Shown: positions 16,160 through 25,446, numbered from the stretch's first letter. The stretch is DNA of 64,000 bases from Natronosporangium hydrolyticum (GCF_016925615.1 NZ_CP070499.1:4340001-4404000), one strand, 5' to 3'. The notes: generated by a model not told the origin, from the letters alone. A program made the numbers and translations.

Positions 16160-17350
16160 TCAGCCGCGGAAACCGAGCAGATGGTCCACGGCGAGCTGGT
16201 TGAGCCGGACGAAGCCGTAGCCGCGCTGCGCCGCCGCGTCCGGGTCGAACTCCTCGAACGCGGAACGGTCGGCGAGAAGATCCTGATAGGACTCGCCCGG
16301 GTTCAGCGTCGGGACCGCGAGCTGGTCCACTCGGCTGGCCGCGAGCGCCTCGGCGACCTCCGGATCGGCCCGCCACTGCCGGGCCCGCTCCTTCAACGAC
16401 AGGTAGGTACGCATGTTCGCGGCGGCAGAGGCCCAGACTCCGGCCATGTCTTCGGTCCGCAGCGGCTTGTAGTCGAACTGCCGGGACCCCTCGTAGGCCC
16501 GGCCACCGTTCAGCCCACCGAACTCCAACAGGTCGACCAGGAAGAACGCGTTCAGCAGGTCACCGTGGCCGAAGACCAGATCCTGGTCGTACTTGATGCC
16601 GCGCTGACCGTTGAGGTCGATGTGGAACAGCTTGCCGTGCCAGAGGGCCTGGGCGATGCCGTGCACGAAGTTCAGGCCGGCCATCTGCTCGTGCCCGACC
16701 TCGGGGTTGACCCCGACCCGCTCCGGATGGGCGAGGCCATTGATGAACGCCAACGCGTGACCCACGGTCGGCAGCAGGATGTCGCCGCGGGGCTCGTTCG
16801 GCTTCGGCTCGATCGCGAACCGCATGTCGTAGCCCTGGTCGATGACGTACTGGCAGAGGATGTCCAGCCCCTCCCGGTACCGGTCGAGCGCGACCCGAAC
16901 ATCCTTGGCGGCGTCCGACTCGGCGCCCTCCCGGCCGCCCCACAACACATAAGTGGTGGCGCCCAGCTCCGCGCCGAGGTCGATGTTGCGCAGGACCTTG
17001 CGCAGCGCGAACCGGCGTACCTCGCGGTCGTTGCTGGTGAATCCGCCGTCCCGGAAGACCGGGTGCAGGAAGAGGTTGGTGGTGACCATAGGCACCGCCA
17101 GCCCGGTCTCGTCGAGCGCCTTCCGGAACCGGGCGATGTGCTGGTCACGGACCTCGTCGCTGGCACCGAACGGGATCAGGTCGTCGTCGTGGAAGGTGAC
17201 GCCGTACGCGCCGAGCTCGGCGAGCTTGTGTACCGCGGTGACCGGGTCGAGCGGCGGCCGGGTCGCGTCCCCGAACGGGTCGCGGGCGGTCCAGCCGACG
17301 GTCCACAGGCCAAAGGTGAACCGGTCTTCTGGGGTCGGGGTCAGCTGCAT
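16160..17350 (-). CDS. xylA: Xylose isomerase
   Basis: 396 residues from the ATG at 17350. TIM-barrel, two-metal isomerase of the short actinobacterial class: [12 protein letters not shown] carries the ring-opening His and its Asp partner, [10 protein letters not shown] supplies a metal ligand Glu, and [11 protein letters not shown] and HIDLNGQRG supply further ligands. It converts D-xylose to D-xylulose, which feeds XylB. It starts 18 bp after the stop of the lacI-type gene, so lacI-xylA-xylB is probably one transcript under self-control. Confidence 0.97.
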   Translation of the reverse strand: MQLTPTPEDRFTFGLWTVGWTARDPFGDATRPPLDPVTAVHKLAELGAYGVTFHDDDLIPFGASDEVRDQHIARFRKALDETGLAVPMVTTNLFLHPVFRDGGFTSNDREVRRFALRKVLRNIDLGAELGATTYVLWGGREGAESDAAKDVRVALDRYREGLDILCQYVIDQGYDMRFAIEPKPNEPRGDILLPTVGHALAFINGLAHPERVGVNPEVGHEQMAGLNFVHGIAQALWHGKLFHIDLNGQRGIKYDQDLVFGHGDLLNAFFLVDLLEFGGLNGGRAYEGSRQFDYKPLRTEDMAGVWASAAANMRTYLSLKERARQWRADPEVAEALAASRVDQLAVPTLNPGESYQDLLADRSAFEEFDPDAAAQRGYGFVRLNQLAVDHLLGFRG

Positions 17351-17368
17351 GGCTCGATCGCTCCTTCG

Positions 17369-18436
17369 TCAGCGGTCAACGGCGGCGGTGCTCTCTCGGA
17401 TCACCAGTTCGGTGGCGAGCTCGACCCGCGGGCTGTCGACCGTGTCCCCACCGGCGAGGCGCAGCACGGTCCGGGCGGCGAGCGAGCCCATCTCCGCCAA
17501 CGGTTGGCGGACGGTGGTCAACGGCGGCGAGGACCAGCGGACCTCGGGCAGGTCGTCGAAGCCGATCACGCTCACGTCGTCGGGCACTCGACGCCCGCGC
17601 TGCCGGATCGCTTCATACACCCCGAACGCCATCTGGTCACTGGAGGCGAAGATCGCGGTGGGCGGGTCCGGCAACGACAGCAGCTCCTGGCCGCCGTGAA
17701 AGCCAGACTCGTGGTAGAAATCGCCCTCCCGGATGAGTTCGTCCTTGAGCTGAACCCCCGCCGCCTCCAGGCCGGCCCGGTAACCATCGAGCCGGGCCCG
17801 GCTGCACAGCAGCGGCCGGGGCCCGGAGATCAGCCCGATCCGCTGGTGGCCGAGCGACAGGAGGTATTCGGTGGCGGCGAGGCCGCCGGCCCAGTTGGTG
17901 GCCCCGATCGTCGGTGCGTCCAGACTCGGGCCGCCGGCCGGGTCGACCACCACCATCGGCACCGCCAGCCGCCGCAGCTCCGCCTGGAGCGGTGTGTCGA
18001 GATTAGACAAGACCAGGATGACCCCGTCGGAGGCGCGGGCGCGCAGGTTTTGTAGCCACTGCCGCGCCAGCGCGGGCTTGCGGTGGATCGCTGAGACCAC
18101 AGTGCCGACACCGGCGGCGTGGGCGACATCCTCCACCCCGCGGATGATCTCGACCGCCCACGGGCTGTCGAGATCGTTGAAGACCAGGTCGATCAGCCGG
18201 GCATTGCTGCGGGGTCGGGAGGCCCGGCGGCGGTAGCCGTGCCGGCGGAGCAGCTCTTCCACCCGCTCGCGGGTCTGCGGGGCGACATCCGAACGCCCGT
18301 TGATCACCCGGGAAACGGTCGGCACCGAGACTCCGGCCTCGGCCGCGATTGTGCTGATGGTGACGCGCCGGGAGCGCGTGGCCTCCGGCCGGTTGGTGTG
18401 GTCGTCGACCGTCACACCTGCCTCCTCGTTCACCAT
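17369..18436 (-). CDS. LacI-family transcriptional regulator, probable xylose/xyloside repressor
   Basis: 355 residues from the ATG at 18436, which has TAGGTGG upstream; a reading frame continues to 18643 but the extra N terminus is not family-like. The HTH begins at VTISTIAAEAGVSVPTVSRVINGRSDV, followed by a periplasmic-binding-protein-like sensor domain (FNDLDSPWAVEIIRGVED onwards). It leads the xylA-xylB operon and is divergent from the GH3 operon, so the intergenic region probably holds its operators. The ligand is presumably xylose or a xylooligosaccharide. Confidence 0.92.
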   Translation of the reverse strand: MVNEEAGVTVDDHTNRPEATRSRRVTISTIAAEAGVSVPTVSRVINGRSDVAPQTRERVEELLRRHGYRRRASRPRSNARLIDLVFNDLDSPWAVEIIRGVEDVAHAAGVGTVVSAIHRKPALARQWLQNLRARASDGVILVLSNLDTPLQAELRRLAVPMVVVDPAGGPSLDAPTIGATNWAGGLAATEYLLSLGHQRIGLISGPRPLLCSRARLDGYRAGLEAAGVQLKDELIREGDFYHESGFHGGQELLSLPDPPTAIFASSDQMAFGVYEAIRQRGRRVPDDVSVIGFDDLPEVRWSSPPLTTVRQPLAEMGSLAARTVLRLAGGDTVDSPRVELATELVIRESTAAVDR

Positions 18437-18775
18437 CTGCCACCTACCGAACATCCACCCGGCCCGGACCATCCGGACCGGAGCGACCGACTCGCCCTTT
18501 CCCGCATGGTAGTCCGGGGGTGCATCGCCGCCACCGGAGCAACCGCCGGTCACGACATGCGGTGTGGCCGGATCCGCCAGCGGCGGCCGACCCGACCGGA
18601 ACAGTTTCGGATGTAGCGCGGTAGTTTCAGTGACATCTCGCACCCTAGCGCCCGAATTACCGGCTGGTCAACCTCTGTTGTCCAGGTTGTTACGGTGCTA
18701 CCCTGAGGCAACCTTACCGAGAATCGGAGCTATAGTTTCCGATAATTTTCGGGCCCGATTGGCAGGCAGACGGGG
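18437..18775. promoter_or_regulatory. Divergent promoter region of the xyloside regulon
   Basis: 339 bp without a gene. Three copies of AGTTTC start at 18603, 18623 and 18734; the first two are 20 bp apart, two helical turns. The third overlaps CCGATAATTTTCGG (18739-18752), palindromic at 12 of 14 positions around AATT, a shape expected for a LacI operator. The latter lies 24 bp upstream of the GH3 start and would block that promoter. None of this is experimentally known. Confidence 0.5.
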
Positions 18776-21094
18776 ATGGGGATGGCAACCGACAACGAGC
18801 GTAAACCGTGGCAGCAGACCGACCGCCCAGCGGCGGCGCGGGTGGCCGACCTCCTGGCCGAGCTGAGCCTCGAAGAGAAGGTCGCCCAGCTGTACGGAGT
18901 GTGGGCGGGCGTCGAAACCTCCGGTGACGACGTGGCGCCGCACCAGCACGAGCTCGCCGATCCAGGGCTCGACCTGCCGACCCTGCTGCAGTCGGGGCTA
19001 GGTCAGCTCACCCGCCCGTTCGGCACCGCTCCGGTCGACCCCACCGAGGGGGCCAAGGCGCTGGCTCGACTGCAGGCCGATGTCGTCGCCGGCAACCGGT
19101 TCGGTATCCCGGCGCTGGTCCACGAAGAGTGCCTGACCGGGTTCATGACCTGGCAGGCGACGATCTACCCGACCCCACTGGCGTGGGGCGCATCCTTCGA
19201 CGCCCCGCTGGTCGCCAAGATGGCGACCGAGATCGGCGCCGCGATGCACTCGGTCGGGGTTCACCAGGGCCTGTCGCCGGTGATGGACGTCGCCCGGGAT
19301 CTGCGCTGGGGCCGGGTCGAGGAGACCGTCGGGGAGGACCCGTACCTGGTCGGGACCATCGGCAGCGCCTACGTCAGCGGGCTGCAATCGGCCGGCGTGC
19401 TAGCCGCGCTGAAGCACTTCGTCGGCTACTCCGCCTCCGTCGCCGGCCGCAACCACGGCCCGATCTCGATCGGCCCGCGCGAGCTCGCCGATGTCCTACT
19501 GCCGCCGTTCGAGATGGCGCTCCAGGAGGGCGGAGCGGACTCCGTGATGGCCTCCTACTCGGCGATCGACGGGGTTCCCTCGCACGGCGATTACCACTTG
19601 CTGACCACCATTCTCCGGCAGGAGTGGGGTTTCACCGGCACCGTCGTCTCCGACTACTTCGGAGTCACATTCCTGGAGCTGAACCAGGCCGTGGCCGGCT
19701 CCTCCGCGGAGGCGGCCCGGTCGGCGCTGACCGCCGGGGTGGACGTCGAACTGCCGACCGTGCGCTGCTACGGCCAGCCGCTGATCGACTCGGTCCGCGC
19801 CGGCGAGCTCGACGAGTCGCTTGTCGACCTGGCGGTGACCCGGGTGCTGCTCCAGAAGTGTGAGCTGGGCCTGCTCGACCCCGACTGGAATCCGCTGCCG
19901 CCGGCCCTGCGGGAACCCGGCGGCGAGGTCGACTTCGACCCGCCCGGCGCCCAGGAGACCGCCCGGATCCTCGCCGAGGAGTCAGTGATTCTGCTCCGCA
20001 ACGAGGGGGTGCTGCCGTTGACGGCACCCCGGATCGCGGTGGTCGGCGAGCTCGCCGACGAGACCCAGCCGCTCTTCGGCTGTTACGCGTTCCCGAACCA
20101 CGGCCAGCACCAGGACGACGCGACCGACGAACACCCCGCAGGCGAGTTCGACACTGTCCTGGCGGCGCTGCACGACGAGCTGCCCGACGCCACGATCAGC
20201 TTCTACCCGGTCACCGGCGGCGACCTCGCCGGGGCGGTGGCGGCCGCCGAAGCCGCCGACGTGGTGGTCGCGGTCGTCGGCGACCGGTCGGGGCTATTCG
20301 GCCGGGGCACCTCCGGCGAGGGTTGCGACGCAGCCGACCTCCAGCTGCCGTACCAACAGGAGCAGCTGCTCGCCGCGCTGACCGAGACCGCCACCCCGGT
20401 GGTGGCGGTACTCCTGACCGGCCGGCCGTACGCCCTCGGCGCGGTGATCGATCGGCTCGCCGCCGCCGTGCAGGCGTTCTTCCCTGGCCAGGCCGGCGGG
20501 GCGGCGATCGCCGGGGTGCTCAGCGGGCGGGTGAACCCCAGCGGTCGCCTGCCGGTCAGCATTCCCAGCGACCCGGGTGGCCAGCCCGGCACCTACCTCG
20601 CGCCACAACTGGGCCGACGCACCGAGGTCAGCAGCATCGACCCGACGCCACTGTTCCCGTTCGGCTACGGCCTGTCATATACGTCCTTCAGCTGGGACGA
20701 GGTAACCGTGGCAGAGCAAGCGGTCGGCACCGACGGTACGGTGAGCGTGTCGGTTCGAGTCCGCAACACCGGCCCGCGCGCCGGTGTGGAGGTGGTCCAG
20801 CTGTATCTGCACGACCCGGTGGCCCAAGTGGCGCTGCCGGTGGTGCGGCTAGTCGGGTTCGCCCGGGTGCCGCTGGCCGCCGGCGAGTCCCGACTGGTGA
20901 CCCTTACCATGCCGACCGACCTGGCCTCGTTCACCGGCCGGGACGGTCAGCGCATCGTGGAACCGGGCTCGCTCGAACTCCGACTCGGCAGGTCCTGTGA
21001 GGACATTGAGCACACCGCCACGGTCGAGCTGGTCGGGCCGCAGCGAGTGATCGGCCACCGACGGCGGTTCACCACGGAGGTGACGATCGGTTGA
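18776..21094 (+). CDS. Glycoside hydrolase family 3, probable beta-xylosidase/beta-glucosidase
   Basis: 772 residues; ATG codons at 18776 and 18782 are both possible. The GH3 N-terminal barrel has LKHFVGY at about 212-218 and the nucleophile Asp at about 293 in VVSDYFGV. The alpha/beta sandwich domain follows (ILAEESVILLRNEGVLPL; the GRGTSGEGCDAADLQLP segment supplies the acid/base Glu), then a fibronectin-III-like domain (FGYGLSYTSFSW onwards). No signal peptide is visible, so it acts on imported oligosaccharides. Divergence from lacI-xylAB points to xylobiose-type substrates. It is first in a tightly overlapping operon of four genes. Confidence 0.93.
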   Translation: MGMATDNERKPWQQTDRPAAARVADLLAELSLEEKVAQLYGVWAGVETSGDDVAPHQHELADPGLDLPTLLQSGLGQLTRPFGTAPVDPTEGAKALARLQADVVAGNRFGIPALVHEECLTGFMTWQATIYPTPLAWGASFDAPLVAKMATEIGAAMHSVGVHQGLSPVMDVARDLRWGRVEETVGEDPYLVGTIGSAYVSGLQSAGVLAALKHFVGYSASVAGRNHGPISIGPRELADVLLPPFEMALQEGGADSVMASYSAIDGVPSHGDYHLLTTILRQEWGFTGTVVSDYFGVTFLELNQAVAGSSAEAARSALTAGVDVELPTVRCYGQPLIDSVRAGELDESLVDLAVTRVLLQKCELGLLDPDWNPLPPALREPGGEVDFDPPGAQETARILAEESVILLRNEGVLPLTAPRIAVVGELADETQPLFGCYAFPNHGQHQDDATDEHPAGEFDTVLAALHDELPDATISFYPVTGGDLAGAVAAAEAADVVVAVVGDRSGLFGRGTSGEGCDAADLQLPYQQEQLLAALTETATPVVAVLLTGRPYALGAVIDRLAAAVQAFFPGQAGGAAIAGVLSGRVNPSGRLPVSIPSDPGGQPGTYLAPQLGRRTEVSSIDPTPLFPFGYGLSYTSFSWDEVTVAEQAVGTDGTVSVSVRVRNTGPRAGVEVVQLYLHDPVAQVALPVVRLVGFARVPLAAGESRLVTLTMPTDLASFTGRDGQRIVEPGSLELRLGRSCEDIEHTATVELVGPQRVIGHRRRFTTEVTIG

Positions 21095-22242
21095 AAACTA
21101 CCCCCACCCCCACGGTGGCCGTGCCGAGCCCACGACCGGCCGAGCCCCACGCCCGGACCTGTCAGATCGCCGTCGTCGGCACCGGCGGCATCGCCACCGT
21201 TCACGCCGGCGACATCGACCGCCTCGGTGACCGGGCCCGGATCGTGGCCGCGGTCGACACCGACCCCGACCGGCTGACCGAGTTCTGTGCCCGCTGGTCG
21301 ATCCCCCGGCAGTACACCAAGCTGGAGGCGATGCTCGACGCGGAGCGGCCGGACCTGGTCGACCTCGCCACCCCGCCCGGGTTGCACACCGCCCAGGCGA
21401 TCGCCTGCCTCGCCCGCGATCTGACCGTCTGGTGCGAGAAGCCACCGGTGTTGAGCCTCGCCGAACTGGACCAGATCGCCGCCGCCGAAGCCGGCAGCGG
21501 CGGCTCGTTCGCGACCGTCTTCCAGCACCGGTTCGGCAGCGGGGCGCAGCGCCTCCGAGCGCTGGTCGCCGCCGCCGACCCCCGGCTGGGAGCACCCATG
21601 ACCGCGGTCTGCCACACCCTCTGGTATCGGCCGGACGAATACTTCCACGTGCCGTGGCGGGGCAGCTTCGAGGTCGAGGGCGGTGGGCCCACCATGGGCC
21701 ACGGCATCCACCAGATCGACCTGGTGCTCTCGATCCTCGGCGACTGGCGCGAAGTGGTCGCGGTGGCCGACCGGCGTGCCCGGCCGACCCGGACCGAGGA
21801 TGTCTCGGCGGCGCTGGTCACCCTCGACTCCGGAGCGGTGGTCACCGTGCTGAACAGCCTGCTCTCCCCGCGGGAGACCAGCTATCTACGATTCGACTTC
21901 GCCCACGCGACGGTGGAGCTGGAACACCTCTACGGCTACCGCGACGAAGACTGGCGGGTGACCCCCGCCCCCGGTCACGCCGACCCGGTGACCGAAGCGT
22001 GGGCCGACGGGCCGACCGGCCAACCAAGTGGCCACCACGCGCAGCTGTCGGTGGTCGTGTCCGCGCTGGCGGCCGGTCAGCCGCCGCCGGTGACGCTGCC
22101 TGACACCCGCGTCACGATGGAGCTGGTCGCGGCGATCTATGCGTCGGCGTTTACCGGTGCGCCGGTGCGCCGAGGCCAGATCGATGAGACTTCTTCCTTC
22201 TACTACCGGATGGACGGCAACGGCGCCCCCTGGGAGGCTTAG
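21091..22242 (+). CDS. Gfo/Idh/MocA family oxidoreductase
   Basis: 383 residues. It starts at a TTG at 21091 that overlaps the GH3 stop (TTGA), with GGAGGTGA ten bases upstream. The Rossmann N terminus (IAVVGTGGIATVHAGDI) and WCEKPP, with the conserved Lys of the EKP motif, identify the family; the C-terminal half is the substrate-binding sheet (GPTMGHGIHQIDLVLSILGDW). It probably oxidises a sugar, sugar acid or inositol-like substrate with NAD(P). In this operon it is likely to act on xylosides or a methylated/oxidised pentose; no closer assignment is possible. Confidence 0.9.
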   Translation: MKTTPTPTVAVPSPRPAEPHARTCQIAVVGTGGIATVHAGDIDRLGDRARIVAAVDTDPDRLTEFCARWSIPRQYTKLEAMLDAERPDLVDLATPPGLHTAQAIACLARDLTVWCEKPPVLSLAELDQIAAAEAGSGGSFATVFQHRFGSGAQRLRALVAAADPRLGAPMTAVCHTLWYRPDEYFHVPWRGSFEVEGGGPTMGHGIHQIDLVLSILGDWREVVAVADRRARPTRTEDVSAALVTLDSGAVVTVLNSLLSPRETSYLRFDFAHATVELEHLYGYRDEDWRVTPAPGHADPVTEAWADGPTGQPSGHHAQLSVVVSALAAGQPPPVTLPDTRVTMELVAAIYASAFTGAPVRRGQIDETSSFYYRMDGNGAPWEA

Positions 22243-23183
22243 TGAGCAAGCTCAGCCTGGTACACGAGCAATCCGGGTCGCTGCGGATCTGGTACGGCGA
22301 CCAGGAGCTGGCACAGTACGTCTACCGACCCACCGACCGGCAGCTTGAGTCCCCCCGACCATACTGGCATCCACTGCACACATTGGGTGGTGACCAGGTC
22401 AGCCTATACCGGCCTCACGACCACGTGTGGCACAAGGGGATCGCCTTCTCGCTGCCGAACCTCGCCGGCCCCGACGGTACCGAGAACTTCTGGGGTGGCC
22501 CCACCTACCTACGGGGGCGGGACTACGTTCAGCTGCCCAACGACGGGGCCATGGTCCACCAAGAGTTCCTCGACCTGAACTCCGACGGCGAGCAGATCTC
22601 GATCCGGCAGCGGCTCGACTGGATCACCCAAGCCGGCCGGCGCTGGGTCGCCGAGGAGCGCGCCTGGTCGGTGCATGTGTTGGCCGACCACGGTTGGCTG
22701 CTCCGATTCGCCACCCGGCTGACCAATGTCTCCGGGCACGACCTGGTCTTCGGCAGCCCCACCACCGAAGGCCGACAGAACGCCGGCTACGGCGGCCTGT
22801 TCTGGCGTGGCCCCCGCTCGTTCAGCGGTGGCACCGCACACCTGCCCGCCGGCAGCGGCAAAGACGAGCTGATGGGCGCCCGCTCCCCCTGGCTCGGATT
22901 CACCGGCCAACACGACGACCACGGCCGCCACTCGACCCTGGTCTTCGTCGACGCGCCAGCGAACCTCGGCCACCCCACCCGCTGGTTCGTCCGCTCAGAG
23001 ATGTTCGCCTGCGTCTGCCCGGCGCCGTTCTTCGCCGACGAGTACCAGCTCGCCCCGGCAGCGACCCTGCCCCTGCGCTACGCGGTAGCAATCGCCGACG
23101 GCGACCTCGGGCACTCCGGCACCGAGCAACTGGCCACCACCGCCGCGGCGGCGCTAGCGCAGTGGGAGGTGGGGACGCCGTGA
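22242..23183 (+). CDS. PmoA family protein (DUF6807)
   Basis: 313 residues from a GTG at 22242 that overlaps the previous TAG by one base, with GGGAGG upstream. The sequence shows the family features: RPYWHPLHTLGGDQVSLYRPHDHVWHKGIAFSLPNL near the N terminus, NFWGGPTYLRG, and a late SPWLGFTGQHDD block. Such proteins are annotated methane-oxygenase PmoA by old homology but here occur beside sugar dehydrogenases and hydrolases; the beta-sandwich fold resembles aldose-epimerase-like carbohydrate-binding proteins. The likely role is in the same sugar pathway as the flanking genes; the reaction is not known. Confidence 0.85.
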   Translation: MSKLSLVHEQSGSLRIWYGDQELAQYVYRPTDRQLESPRPYWHPLHTLGGDQVSLYRPHDHVWHKGIAFSLPNLAGPDGTENFWGGPTYLRGRDYVQLPNDGAMVHQEFLDLNSDGEQISIRQRLDWITQAGRRWVAEERAWSVHVLADHGWLLRFATRLTNVSGHDLVFGSPTTEGRQNAGYGGLFWRGPRSFSGGTAHLPAGSGKDELMGARSPWLGFTGQHDDHGRHSTLVFVDAPANLGHPTRWFVRSEMFACVCPAPFFADEYQLAPAATLPLRYAVAIADGDLGHSGTEQLATTAAAALAQWEVGTP

Positions 23184-23905
23184 CCGCCGCCGCCGACACC
23201 TTCCCTGGCGGCACCGCGGTCTCCCGGGTCCGGGTCTACGACTGGCCCGCCGCCGACGGTCTGCACGGCGGCTCGCCGCACCTGCACACCACCTCCACCG
23301 AGGCTTATGTGGTCGTCGCCGGGGAGGGCGCGGTGCAGACGCTCTCGGGTGACGGCGCCGCTGAGCATCCGCTGGCCCCCGGCAGCATGCTCTGGTTCAC
23401 CCCCGGCACCGTGCACCGCCTCATCAACACCCGCGACCTGGAGGTCCTGGTGGTGATGGGCAACGCCGGACTCCCCGAGGCCGGCGATGCAATCTTCACC
23501 TTTCCGCCAGCGGTGCTCGCCGATCCGGCCGCCTACGCGGCGGCGGCGACCCTGCCGGCCAGCTCCGATCCACAGGTGGTCGCCGAGGCGGCGCGGCGGC
23601 GGCGCGATCTGGCGATCGAGGGCTACCTGGCGCTGCGGGAGCGGGTCCGGGCCGACGGGCCGGGGGCGCTCTCCGAGCTGTACTACGCCGCCGCCGCCCT
23701 GGTGCGCGACCGGGTGCCGGACTGGCGGGAACGATGGCGGGACGGGCCGCTCGCCCGGGCTGTCGACACCGGTGACCACCTTGACGCGCTCGGCGCCGGC
23801 AAGTGCGAACACCTGGCCGAGTCCGGGGTCCGCAACGCCACACCGGCGGCCAGCCGCTTCGGCATGTGCGGACACCTTTCCCGGTGGGACGCGACGCCCC
23901 GATAA
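23180..23905 (+). CDS. Cupin-domain protein, sugar-metabolism associated
   Basis: 241 residues from a GTG at 23180, overlapping the previous TGA by 4 bp. The first cupin motif is GSPHLHTTSTEAYVVVAG (metal-binding HxH plus Glu) and the second is PGSMLWFTPGTVHRLIN. A helical C-terminal domain of about 110 residues follows, rich in Ala/Arg. It is the last gene of the GH3 operon. It could be a sugar-phosphate isomerase/epimerase or a sensory cupin; the sequence alone does not decide. The downstream hairpin at 23914-23950 may end the transcript. Confidence 0.85.
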   Translation: MTAAADTFPGGTAVSRVRVYDWPAADGLHGGSPHLHTTSTEAYVVVAGEGAVQTLSGDGAAEHPLAPGSMLWFTPGTVHRLINTRDLEVLVVMGNAGLPEAGDAIFTFPPAVLADPAAYAAAATLPASSDPQVVAEAARRRRDLAIEGYLALRERVRADGPGALSELYYAAAALVRDRVPDWRERWRDGPLARAVDTGDHLDALGAGKCEHLAESGVRNATPAASRFGMCGHLSRWDATPR

Positions 23906-23913
23906 ATCGGATG

Positions 23914-23950
23914 CCTCGGCCGGCCCGCTCCGGTAGTGTCGCGGCCGAGG
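23914..23950 (+). terminator. Probable terminator of the GH3-cupin operon
   Basis: CCTCGGCC and GGCCGAGG form a perfect 8-bp GC stem around a 21-nt loop, starting 9 bp after the cupin stop. No T-run follows, as is normal in high-GC actinomycetes. Confidence 0.45.
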
Positions 23951-23981
23951 TGAGGTTCATGGCTGAGAGCTGCCGACGGTA

Positions 23982-24021
23982 AGTAGGCACATCACCACCG
24001 CTGACGCGGTGGTCGCCTGCT
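23982..24021 (+). other. Structured leader upstream of the BpsA-like operon
   Basis: AGTAGGC pairs with GCCTGCT, and inside it CCACCGC pairs with GCGGTGG around a TGAC loop, giving a two-tier stem. It lies about 195 bp before the BpsA-like start, in an otherwise gene-free 311-bp stretch (23906-24216). GGCTGAGAG at 23961 resembles a piece of a TPP riboswitch but the rest of that motif is absent. It could be a cis-regulatory RNA of the polyamine-like operon or simple structure. Confidence 0.3.
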
Positions 24022-24216
24022 GCCACGCGCCGCCGCCCCGCAGATTCGCGGGCGCTGGCGAGTCTCGTCGTGCCCAACTCACCTAGGAAAGGCCTCCGGC
24101 ACAATGCTGCCATTCTTCGAGGCCCACCGTCGCCTTGCCCGGCCCGGGCCGCGACGCGTGGGCACCACCAGCCACCGACCCCACCACTGGTACGCCGCCG
24201 GGACGAGGTGGCGCGG

Positions 24217-25446
24217 ATGACCGTCACCAGCCGCTATCAGCCGCCCTCCACCACCGACCCACTCGACCAGCTCGCGGGCCTGGTCGCCGCCGCTACCCAG
24301 CTGGCCGAAGGGCCCACCGGGGTGGTGGAGCTCCTGGCGACCATCCGCCGGCGGGAGCCGGTCGCCATCCGCGACCTCAGCCGGCTGGTCGAGATCCCGG
24401 TGCCGGTGGTCGCCGCCGTCTGCAATGAGCTGCGCCGCCGCGGCCTGGTCGCCCCAGCCCGACCGGTACGCCTCACGGAGCTGGGTAGATCGTGCCTCGC
24501 TCCGGCAGCCGGCCCCGGGTCATGGCCGGCCCCGGACCGCTGCGACCGCTGCGACGGCCACGGCACCCGGGCCCCGGCTCGCGCCGCCGACGCGCTACCG
24601 GAGCTGGCCGCCCTTGGCGCCAGCGCCCCACCCGCGGCGGTCACGCTCGACCAGGCACACTGCACCGCCGAGACCGCGTTGCGGCGGGTGCTTTTCCTGG
24701 CCGAGCACGGGCTGCTCCACCAGCGGTTGCTGTTCCTCGGCGACGACGATCTGACCTCGCTGGCGGTGGCGCTGCTAGCGCACCGCACCGGGGCGGCGAG
24801 CCGGCGCCTGTCGGTGGTCGACGTCGACCCTCGGGTGCTCGACTATCTCGGTCGGCACGCCCCGATCGGTGGCCCGACGCTCGAACTGATCCACCACGAC
24901 CTGGTCGACCCGCTGCCCGCCGGACTGACCGGCGCCTTCGACGTGGTGGTAACCGATCCGCCGTACACCACGCCAGGGGCGGAGCTCTTCCTTTCCCGGG
25001 CGGTAGCGGCGCTCGCCCCGGGTGGGGGCCGGCACGTGCTCCTCGCGTTCGGGGCCCGGCCACCGGACGAGACGGTGCGGCTGCAGCGGCTCTTCGCGGA
25101 GCTGGGCCTGGCACTACGGTCCATGGCCCCGAACTTCAACGAGTATCACGGCGCCGGGTCGCTGGCCGGCACCAGCCACCTTTACCACCTTCGTACCACC
25201 GCCGGGTCCCGGCCCAGCATCGTGGGCCGGCACCAGGGACCGCTCTACACTGCGCAGACCGGCTCCCGGCGGCCCCGCTGGTACCGCTGCCTGGGGTGCC
25301 GGGCTCGGCTGACGGTGGGGCCAGACCAGACCTGGCCGGTCGTCGCCGACCTACGGCAGGCGGGCTGTCCCCACTGTGGGGCGCACCGGTTCCGGCCGCT
25401 GCCGCGACAGCAGGAGGTGGTCGGCGATGGCGCTGCCGGACAGTGA
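24217..25446 (+). CDS. BpsA-like branched-chain polyamine synthase (aminopropyltransferase) with zinc-ribbon tail
   Basis: 409 residues from the ATG at 24217 (GAGGTGG upstream). Residues about 25-95 are a winged helix, as in N4-bis(aminopropyl)spermidine synthase of thermophiles. The Rossmann-like catalytic domain carries FLGDDDLTS at about 173-181 and VVTDPPYTTP at about 244-253, the acidic motifs that position the amine and decarboxylated AdoMet in BpsA. HLYHLRTT at about 321-328 ends the core. A C-terminal extension has paired cysteines C358/C361 and C384/C387, and CDRC occurs at 109-112. It is first of four overlapping genes with an AdoMet decarboxylase-like fusion, which would provide the aminopropyl donor. 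The acceptor is unknown; a non-polyamine acceptor is possible. Confidence 0.85.
   Translation: MTVTSRYQPPSTTDPLDQLAGLVAAATQLAEGPTGVVELLATIRRREPVAIRDLSRLVEIPVPVVAAVCNELRRRGLVAPARPVRLTELGRSCLAPAAGPGSWPAPDRCDRCDGHGTRAPARAADALPELAALGASAPPAAVTLDQAHCTAETALRRVLFLAEHGLLHQRLLFLGDDDLTSLAVALLAHRTGAASRRLSVVDVDPRVLDYLGRHAPIGGPTLELIHHDLVDPLPAGLTGAFDVVVTDPPYTTPGAELFLSRAVAALAPGGGRHVLLAFGARPPDETVRLQRLFAELGLALRSMAPNFNEYHGAGSLAGTSHLYHLRTTAGSRPSIVGRHQGPLYTAQTGSRRPRWYRCLGCRARLTVGPDQTWPVVADLRQAGCPHCGAHRFRPLPRQQEVVGDGAAGQ

Noticed and set aside
16181-18055. 624-codon open frame antisense to xylA and lacI
   Set aside because: Composition is that of an antisense shadow and both genes on the minus strand are clearly coding.
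23961-23990. TPP riboswitch before the BpsA-like operon
   Set aside because: Only a GGCTGAGAG piece resembles it. The second conserved half is missing and there are no thiamine genes.
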